Shown piece after piece: positions 56,565 through 64,000 of a stretch of 64,000 bases of DNA. Position numbers and translations under genes: made by a program. Where the stretch lies: assembly GCA_028583415.1 (NCBI GenBank), contig CM053270.1:53020173-53084172 (forward strand), in the 5' to 3' direction. The first letter of the stretch is position 1, and each line of letters opens with the position of its first letter. This stretch comes from Protea cynaroides (Eukaryota; Streptophyta; Magnoliopsida; Proteales; Proteaceae). The notes beneath the pieces were generated by a model. That model saw nothing but the letters and a program-made list of their open reading frames with translations, did not search any database and had not been told where the DNA came from.

Positions 56565-57422
56565 ATAGATGTGTTAGATACTTCCCAAATTGGATCTTGC
56601 CAGCTTAACTTGCCAATAAATTCCAGCTTAGATCTTTCCATATTAGGTTCTTGCCTTATTTTGCAAACATGCAATTAGGAAGATTTTCTATCTTACAAGT
56701 TGGGTAGTACAAATATCCATACATGCCAGCTAGGATTTCTTTTTGGTAAAATTTAATTTATCTCCCATATTTTGTACACCTGCAAAATAGGTTGGGTTAA
56801 GATCCACATTCTTGGGAAGGGCGGGAATAATAAAAATCAAGAATGTTTTGCCAAATTTTTCAAAATTAAAACTTAGGTTGAAAAGGGTAATCCAAGGGGA
56901 TGATGTTCGGAACCCTAAACCAGAATAGGATTATTCTCAACCCTAATAGATCCAAACCTAGAATAGTTCTCACATTCTAACCAGCGTTATCCGGTCCCAA
57001 ACTACGGACTATCCTACCCGCATAAGAGGCTATTTGGGATAATCCCAACTGGACCCATAGGGTTTCTTAACCATTTCAAGCATAAACTTCAAGGCCATTG
57101 GGGGAAACCAAATCCGGAAACTTAATCACTTGGACTACCATAGACCACTAAGATATTTACCCATATTTTGACCCAAATAGGGTTATCCACATTCAACTCA
57201 AACTGTGTTATCCATATTCACCCAAATAGGTATTCTTAGATCCACTAGGACTATCTATCGGCCATGGACTATCCGAACCCTAGGATTCCTTTCAAGAATA
57301 AACTTAACTTACAATAAACTTAATCATGCACAATCATAAATCACGTCATAAACTTTAATCACACCGTACACGGGTGGTCCCCCGATTTTTAGAATAATTT
57401 CATATACGGGGGGGATTCGGTT
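56565..57422. other. stretch with abnormal density of small deletions (possible assembly artefact)
   Basis: Compared with 7855-8960 and 33660-34790, this stretch loses words of 3-40 bases every 10-40 bases (for example 'gatctggaccc' scraps, 'cgtacacgggtggtccccc'), whereas sequence before 56560 and after 57430 is about 95% conserved. It then jumps into the host LTR about 1 kb further than expected. Confidence 0.6.
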
Positions 57423-58492
57423 AACATGATGATGATGCTAGGAATAGGAATGTGAATGTTTGTGTGTGGTTAGTGTACTTGATGCGAGTGGGGCATCAGG
57501 GGATGTGTGATGCGGTGTGGTCCTAAGCAGTTTAGCTCTATCTCTACTCAAGTCTTGTCCACTGATATCGTCATATCGCCATTACCTAAGCAGAACTATT
57601 ACGTCGTAGGCCATCAGGGGAGGTGGTCTCGGACCGTGTAGTCTCTGACTCTGCCGAGGGACCTTAGCTCTATCTCTATGGACGTATTGAGGGATGCTGG
57701 GGTAAGGCCTTGGATCCACTGTTTGACATTAGGATTGGTTAGTTGCGAGCCCAGTTTGCAAGCCCTCGCCAATAGGGACTTACGTGTTGGTATGGGTAAG
57801 GCATCTGGGGAAGTTTAATGCGGTGCGATCCTAAGCACTTTAGCTCTATCCCTATTCCTTGGTGGGGTGGATGTGGACGAAAATGGTGTTTGATCCATTG
57901 GGTGGGCTTACACACCCGTGTATAGAGGTGCGACAGCCACCAAACCTTTCTATTGCACATTGCAAACTTATGAACCAGACCAAAGATATGAATTGAATAG
58001 ATGCATATGTTTGTTGCATCATTTTGTTTGCTCACTGAGCCATGATGTGTGCTCACCCTTTCGACGTCGAATATTTTTAGTTGATGATGCAGGTACTACT
58101 GTAGAAGACTATATGAATTCTCTGATGTACGGACATGCTACAACAATGGATGTAGAAGCTATGACGAAGTCGCATGATTCATCATGCGAGTGCAACTCAT
58201 GCATCTTCGATTAGATTTATAGTTGGATTATTAAGAACATGTAATTGATTAATTTATTTTATTTTGTCTTTATCATTTGGAGATAATTGGATAATTTATT
58301 TATTTTATCACCGTTAGACTCTCAGTTCATTAAATATTAAAGACTTCCGCTATTGTGTATTTATTCTTATTATGGTTGTGGATGTGTATGGTTTAAGCAA
58401 ACAGACACAGCCTATTCGAAATCCTGGTTGAACCATTGGATCATAGACAGTTCATCACACCATTCTGGTTGGTATGGAATTAGGGTGTGACA
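57423..58492 (+). repeat. element C: 5' LTR, last 1.07 kb
   Basis: Starts aacatgatgatgatgctagg, equivalent to 10262 in B, and ends GGTGTGACA. The LTR part between the LARD target site and this point (equivalent to 9251-10261) is missing. The 98-codon open frame is at 57918-58214. Confidence 0.88.
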
Positions 58493-58495
58493 ACT

Positions 58496-58507
58496 TGGTA
58501 TTAGAGC
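58496..58507 (+). other. primer binding site, element C
   Basis: TGGTATTAGAGC, identical to that of element B. Confidence 0.85.
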
Positions 58508-58782
58508 CCTCGAGCCCTGTCTATTAAACCGGTATATATTTTCACAAAAGTTTGTGAACTGAGTTAGGATAAAATTTAAAAGCTTTAATAAGAACACACT
58601 ATAAGCACCTGTGTTGTATGAGACAAAAATTAAGAAAGAGAATAATGCACTATTAAGATGGGAAACAAGTTTCATATACACATCGAATAAAAAGCAACAT
58701 ATATACATATCCAAATCAGAGTACGGTCCACAATCCGGACAGTTACTCTGTAGTACAAGGAAAAACAAAAAGAAAATATACA

Positions 58783-60043
58783 TCACGGAGCTAGAGGTGC
58801 TGGAGAAGGATTTGCCTCAAGATCCCGATCATAGTCCTCAGCATACACTCTAGTCAGCCAAGCTACCTGAGTCTAGGTCACCTGGAGGCTAGCTGTTAGA
58901 TCGGCCATCCGCTGATCAGAAATACGCTGGGCATCTAAAAGCTCTCCTACTCTCCCATCAGTCACGCGCTGAGCCTCTCTAATCTCACGTAGTAGCCCCT
59001 TCTCATCATCAGATGGTGGGTGTGAAGGACCAGTACTGTGTGAATGAACCTGAGATGGGCCAGCTCCAGTGGAATGTGATGGTGATGGAGGAGGTATGGC
59101 GTCTACATCCATATATATACAATCATCATCCTCAGCACCACCCCGATGGACTCCTGTTGCTACTACTACTGCTGCTGCCACCTCGGCCTCTGCCATCTCT
59201 ACCCGGTTACGAGGACGCACCAGAGCGTTCCTCTCCTCGTCACTGACCTGCGTATCTCGCATCTCCATCTTGCAGATGGCATCCTAATCAAGGTTAAAAG
59301 AGAAAGTATCCTCAAGAATCCTCTCATCCAATAAGTCGACATGCAGGCGTGTGAGCAGGGTAGTGATCAAATGCCCATAGGGCAGGTTGCCTACTAGACC
59401 CGGCGTCGTAGCACAGGATGATAATGTATGGCAGGCAGATGGGCTGCTTAGTGCAGATGCAGTACAAGAGGTGCTGGGTCTACTGGGAAATCCTATCATA
59501 ATGCCCACTCTGAGGAATCAGGTTGTACTGAATGATCTTGCAGTACACCCCAGGTTTCGGCCGTAGGTTGATTACCTTCATCTCCCAGCGATCACTTCTA
59601 AAAAGCTGGTGATCAATCTCAGCATGCATCATCAACGAAAATAACTGGGGTTCCTTGGGTGCACAGTATACCAAGGGGCCGTCACTTGATATACCCAGGA
59701 GATCAATTAACTGATGGCAGTTAAAGGAAACTTCCATCCCTTTCACATAACTGGTAATCCTGACCTCCCTACCCCTGTCTGTATCATTGCGATCACCCAC
59801 TACCTGAAGGTTGCAATAGAACTGCTTCACCAGAGCAGGACAGGTGCAAGCCTCAAACGTTATCACGGGGAGCCAACCCATGTCCCTAAAAGCTCCCTCT
59901 ACATTAAACAAGGCTAGACTAGCCAAGTTTACACAGAGACCCCCTTCTACCTTTTTACGTTCATAACGGGTATACTGAGCCTCTGCCTCATTAGAGCGGA
60001 AACGAATGGGATCATGAGCTCTGGGAACTTTGGTGCGAGCCAT
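58783..60043 (-). pseudogene. element C: antisense ORF, putative plant transposon-protein family
   Basis: Minus strand, from ATG 60043 (MARTKVPRAHDPIRF) to TGA 58783-58785. The frame is intact through the region where copy B has two stops (ALVKQFYCNLQVVGDRND) and continues to RISQ at about 59480, where a net +28-nt change (59455-59480) shifts it. The rest reads in another frame: SGLVG-type segment NLPYGHLITTLLTRLHVDLL, a TAG near 59282, then the low-complexity and heptad-like tail with a TAG at about 58870. Because the two copies are broken at different places, the ORF was probably intact when the segment duplicated. The upstream frame (60154-60044) is also open, adding a hydrophobic leader whose use is uncertain. 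Confidence 0.7.
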
Positions 60044-61073
60044 GCTATCTACAAAGATACAGACAAATAGACAAGATATTAGATATGGTGAAAAACTCAA
60101 AATTTTGGGCATTATAACGGCAAGATTTGGCCAAAAGGCTAACTTTTCACCCAAAGAGTTGGGCAGGAGGACTTACATATGTTCCAAACCACCCTGCAAG
60201 GTTCATACAGTTGGAAATTTAAACTGGGAAGGTCGAATTTGAAGAAATTTCAACAATTTGGAAAAAAAACCCCAAAAATTAGGTAAAAAATGGAAAATTT
60301 TAAGTTTCTCAAAAACTAACCGATGAAACATAAATGTTCTTGAGGCCTTTCGTCCATTGGGTGGCCAATAGCAAAAGCCCCTAATAAAAATCAAATTTTT
60401 ACGGTTAGAAAAATTTTAATTTGAAGGAAACGGTATAAATGGCGAAAAACCTAGCTTTGAAAGCTTAAAAGTAAGGACCAGTAGAGAACATACCTGCAGG
60501 AAAGGAACGGAGGTCGTGAATGGAAGAAATAATCACCAAACATGAGGGGTCGATACTGTAGCAACTCAGGGGAAGCGAGTTAAGTTGAAGGAAAAAGAGA
60601 AACTAAGAAATGATTCCAAAAATTAGGTTTAAAAACCTGATTTGGGGTCGTGCAGTTGTAGAATTCGACTAAACATGAGACCCTACGACCGACCCCAAGA
60701 TCGAACCTAGGCTCTCGGTGAGCTGACAGACATCGTGTGGTCAGACCCTGTGGTCGGACATATACCGACCATGATCGACCCTAGGCTCTCGGTGATCTGA
60801 CAGACATCGTGTGGTTGGACCAAGTGGTCGGACATATACCGACCCTACGTCTGACCATAGGCTCTCAGTGAGCTGACAAGGTTTTGTGAGGTCGCATACC
60901 CTGTGGTCGGACACAGTGTGACCAACGATAGAAAATTCAGTATTTTCACTAAATGACTTGAAAAATTGGAATTTTACATTGATTAGTTGGATTTTGACTT
61001 GGAAATGACTTATATTGATTGCCTCACATGTTCTATGATTGTTTTTCAGACACTACTACCACCAGAACAGGAA
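60044..61073 (+). repeat. element C leader with GGTCGG hairpin repeats
   Basis: Non-coding. The repeat block at 60650-60925 matches B 13440-13745; perfect stems TGGTCGG/CCGACCA (60751-60771) and GGTCGG/CCGACC (60826-60844), both with loop ACATATA. Confidence 0.75.
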
Positions 61074-62352
61074 ATGGCTGGGCGAAGAGTAACTAGGCGA
61101 GGTCGTAACCCAATTCCACCACCACCACCGGTGCAAGAAGACAGCCATGAAAATCCTGAAAGATAAGAGAGTCAGAACATGACAACACCAGGAGCTAATG
61201 GCTTGGAAAATCCTACAAACTTGCCAGCCCTACCTACAGATTTGGCCACAGCAGTAATGAACCTGGTACAACAGCTGCAGCAAATACAGCAGGTGCAAGC
61301 CAATATGCAAGCTGCTATATGAATGGTTTTTCCAGCTGCACATACAACACCTATGCCAGCTGGACAAGCTAGCACAGTACCAGGGGGTAGCAACACGGTA
61401 CCCCAAGCACCTCAAATGCCAGTTGTGCAAGCTCCAGTACAGAACCCTGAGGTAGCCCAATGCAGCTATCAGTACCAACCACCTATGTATGGGGCCTATG
61501 CTCAGTATCAGTTGGACCACTCTTGACTGATCGAGCATTTTCTGAAAATGAAACCTAAGGAATATAATGGCAAACCAGTAGATCCTTTGTGGCCAGCTCA
61601 CTGGATCGACAAGATGGAAAGGAATTTCATGATGATGACAGTTAATGCGGAGGAGAAAGTACTGTGTGCAGCATTTATGCTGAAAGGCGATGCACACCAC
61701 TGGTGGAAGTCTACTCGGATTTATCTGTTAACCAAGCACGCCCAATTGACCTGGGCTATCCATAAAGAGGCATTTTTCGAGAAGTACATTCCTAGAAGTT
61801 TCAGAGATGCTATGGAAAGAGAGTTTCTGACTCTGTATCAGGGACAAATGACAGTGGATTAATACCAACAATGTTATGAGGAGCTGTTTTTTCTTTGCTC
61901 ACTCTAGCATGCAGGAGGAAAATACTAAAACCTGAATGTTCATCATGGGACTTAGGGGAAGCATTCAAGAGCATGTTTTGGGGCTGGAAAAGAAAGTTTA
62001 TAATGAAGCAGTGCAGATTGCTCGAGTACTAGAATCGAGGCAGAGAGAGAGCTATTTTACTCAGAATAGAGGTATCAAGAGGCCAAATGAAAATTCTTAT
62101 AACGGAGGGAACACAAAGACATTCAAACCCTTCCGTACTCAAGGATTTAATGCTGCAGCCAAGACTACTCCAACAGTCCAACCTCAACAAAAGAAAAATA
62201 ATGAAGGAGTAAAATGTTATAACTGCAATCAAGTAGAACATTATTCTAGGGAATGTCCTAAGCCCAGGAAGCAGCTATAGTAAGAAAAGTTTTATGTAGT
62301 TACATCTGAGGATGCTGCCGCATCGCCTGACGTGGTCACATGTATGACCTGA
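61074..62352 (+). pseudogene. element C: gag pseudogene
   Basis: ATG 61074 (MAGRRVTRRGRNPIPPPPP). Breaks: TAA near 61164, TGA at about 61319 (for GGA), TGA at 61524 (CGA in B), TAA at about 61859, one-base changes near 61890, and TAG/TAA at 62278-62282. Recognisable segments: DPLWPAHWIDKMERNFMMM, GDAHHWWKSTR, FRDAMEREFLTLYQGQMTVD, and the zinc knuckle CYNCNQVEHYSREC, where the usual Gly before His is Glu. It is more damaged than gag of A and B. Confidence 0.88.
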
Positions 62353-62410
62353 ACCTTTCATTTTGTGTTACCTTGTGTGAGCATGTAGACTAAATTAAAA
62401 CAAATCACAG
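62342..62410 (+). other. 69-nt stop-containing GT...AG segment between gag and protease (element C)
   Basis: GTATGACCTGAACC ... AAATCACAG, in-frame TGA and TAG. Differs from the B copy only at a few bases (gtgagc for gtaagc in the middle). Same 69-nt length. Confidence 0.6.
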
Positions 62411-64000
62411 GTATCGTACCTATTAATGGCATACCCGCTAGAGTACTCTTTGATTATAGAGCTACTCATTCTTTTATATCTGTGTCATTTGAAAAGAAAC
62501 TAAATCTATCCCTCAGATCTTTAGACTATAAATTGCTTATATGATCGCCAATGGGATTAGAGGTGGAATTAGAAAAATGTTATGGACCATGTCCAGTTCT
62601 TATCGGTGAGAAGATTTTGGATGCAACCCTGATTCAACTCGAAATAGCGGACTTTGATGTTATCTTGGGAATGGATTGGTTAGCTCGGCATTCTACAAAA
62701 CTATTATGTGCAGAAAGGAAGCTGACATTTAAAGACAAGGAAGGAGCAGAGTTTAGTTTTGCGAGAACCAAACTTCCCCGTAAACGAAAACTCATTCTCT
62801 CTGCATTAAAGGCTAAAAAATGCCTTGAGAAAGGAGGAGTTGGGTATCTAGTATCCGTGGTTGATCTCACCAAGGAAGTACCACAAACGGAGGATATTGA
62901 TGTTGTGCATGACTTTCCAGATGTATTTCCTGAGGAACTACTAGGACTACCATCCGACCGAGCGACAGAGTTCATTGTAGATCTAATACCCGGAGCCGCG
63001 CCAGTATCTAAAGCACCCTATCGAATGGCTCCTACTAAACTGAAGAAATTAAAGGTACAATTACAGGAATTACTGGACAAGGGTTATATTAGACCTAGCA
63101 TATCACCATGGGGAGCGCCAGTATTGTTTGTAAAGAAGAAGGACGGAAGCGTTCGACTGTGTATAGATTACCGAGAATTGAATAAGCTTACAATCAAGAA
63201 TCGATACCCGTTGCCTCAGATCGATGACTTGTTCGATCAGTTGCAAGGTGCCAAGGTGTTCTCCAAGATTGATCTTCGGTCAAGATACCATTAGTTGAAG
63301 ATTAAGGAAGGTGATATTCTAAAGACAGCATTCAGAACAAGATACAAACATTATGAATTTTTAGTCATCTCTTTTGGATTAACTAACGCACCCGTAACTT
63401 TTATGGAACTCATGAATCAGGTATTCCATGATATGTTGGATACGTCAGTCATTATGTTTATTGATGATAGATTGGTCTACTCCAAGGACAAAGAAACTCA
63501 TGTCATGAATCTAAGAGCCGCTTTGCAGCGACTAAGAAAAGAGAAGCTTTACGTAAATTTACAAAGTGTGAGTTTTGGCTAAAAGAGGTCGCTTTCTTAG
63601 GCCATGTTGTATCCGCTGAGGGAATTAAAGTGAATCGTAGCAAGATTGAAGCCAATGTGAAGTGGGAAGCACGTAAGAGTGTTGCAGAAATTAGAAGTTT
63701 CTTAGGTCTAGCTGGGTATTATCGATGATTCGTGGGAGATTATTCTAGAATTGCCGTACCTCTCACCAGTTTGACTAAGAAAGGAGAAAAGTTTGTTTGG
63801 ACCAACAAATGTGAGAAAAGTTTACAAACATTGAAGGCTAGATTGATTTCTGCTCCCATCTTGACTATTCCTATTCTAGGATAACCATTTACCTTGTACA
63901 CTGATGCGTCTGGATTGGGTTTAGAATGTGTACTTATGCAAGGGGAACAAGTAGTTATGTATGCCTCAAGACAACTGAAGGCACATGAGAAGAACTATTC
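62411..64000 (+). pseudogene. element C: pol pseudogene (protease to RNase H, cut by window end)
   Basis: In-frame start IVPINGIPARVLFD, but the protease triad D-S-G is D-Y-R here (about 62448-62456). TGA at about 62542 is shared with B. Open from 62551: [29 protein letters not shown] to RSRYH, TAG at 63292-63294 (a glutamine codon elsewhere), then [13 protein letters not shown] (Arg for Ile beside the catalytic Asp pair) and a 1-nt deletion near 63557. The frame continues through GLAGYYR, TGA at 63726, TAA near 63880, and ends in RNase H ([17 protein letters not shown]) at the window edge. The integrase is off the window. Confidence 0.9.

Larger units (their letters stand above)
30123..57422 (+). 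mobile_element. LARD copy 2: very large non-coding Tat/Ogre-like element with nested copia
   Basis: 5' LTR 30123-35067, PBS, about 8.6 kb of own internal DNA (35068-40589 plus 49909-53022), PPT 53010-53022, 3' LTR 53023-57422. No gag, protease, RT or integrase motif is visible in the internal DNA, which is mostly tandem arrays. Total without the copia insertion is about 18 kb. Long LTRs, the PBS type and array-rich 3' UTR fit the Tat/Ogre lineage; absence of genes fits a large retrotransposon derivative (LARD) mobilised in trans. Confidence 0.75.
53023..57422 (+). repeat. LARD copy 2: 3' LTR (4.4 kb, eroded end)
   Basis: Matches copies 1 and 2 at about 95% by eye up to about 56565, then deteriorates and stops near 57422 without the CCTCACA terminus. 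It has a short duplication around the TA run (54035-54110). The ~110-bp purine segment shared only with copy 1 is at 54455-54570. Confidence 0.85.

Noticed and set aside
57918..58214. 98-codon open frame in the gypsy LTR U5, recurring at 20431-20727, 23576-23857 and partly at 10856-11059 (ending CECNSC)
   Set aside because: No shared ATG, a TAG in the B 5' LTR copy, and differences between copies are mostly amino-acid replacements; better explained as a conserved nucleotide signature.

Overview
The window is nuclear DNA of a flowering plant and consists almost entirely of nested, decayed LTR retrotransposons. The evidence is Ty3/gypsy and Ty1/copia polyproteins with plant-lineage hallmarks, tRNA primer sites, 2-5 kb LTRs, a MITE, and one plant-type two-domain GTP cyclohydrolase I remnant, which is the only recognisable host gene sequence. 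The species cannot be named from the sequence. No rRNA, tRNA or CRISPR feature was seen.

Layout. 1-3014: minus-strand Del/Tekay-like gypsy element A (part of pol, gag, leader). 3015-9250: 3' end of a very large, non-coding, Tat/Ogre-like element (LARD copy 1: tandem-repeat 3' UTR, polypurine tract, 5.1 kb LTR). 9251-21007: gypsy element B (plus strand): partial 5' LTR, PBS, an antisense ORF, gag, pol, PPT and a complete 2.3 kb 3' LTR. 21013-29880: a mosaic of copia remnants, an 8-bp-TSD MITE, a related gypsy LTR fused to a 5'-truncated GTP cyclohydrolase I, a Tat-type RNase H/integrase fragment and unassigned DNA. 29886-64000: gypsy element C, interrupted 237 bp into its 5' LTR by LARD copy 2 (30123-57422), which itself contains a 9.3 kb minus-strand copia element (40590-49908). 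Element C resumes at about 57423 and runs off the window within RNase H.

Main structural conclusion. B and C are two copies of one insertion. GGTTA follows the 3' LTR of B and precedes the 5' LTR of C, and GTAGG follows LARD copy 1 and precedes LARD copy 2 at the same point of the host LTR. The window therefore holds a tandem segmental duplication (offset about 47-49 kb) or two haplotypes joined in the assembly. Order of events read from nesting: gypsy insertion, LARD insertion in its LTR, duplication, with the copia insertion placed only as later than LARD.

Most interesting biology. (1) The gypsy family carries, antisense between PBS and gag, an ancestral ORF of about 410 codons resembling the 'putative plant transposon protein' family; the two copies are broken by different lesions. 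(2) All three gypsy copies have an identical-length 69-nt, stop-containing, GT...AG segment between gag and protease whose removal fuses the two in frame. (3) The LARD LTR has repeated perfect heat-shock-element cores (TTCTAGAA) just upstream of a TATA box. (4) GGTCG...CGACC stem-loops recur in the LTRs and leaders of the gypsy family with differing arm sequences. All functional claims are inference from sequence; all coding regions of the elements are broken.
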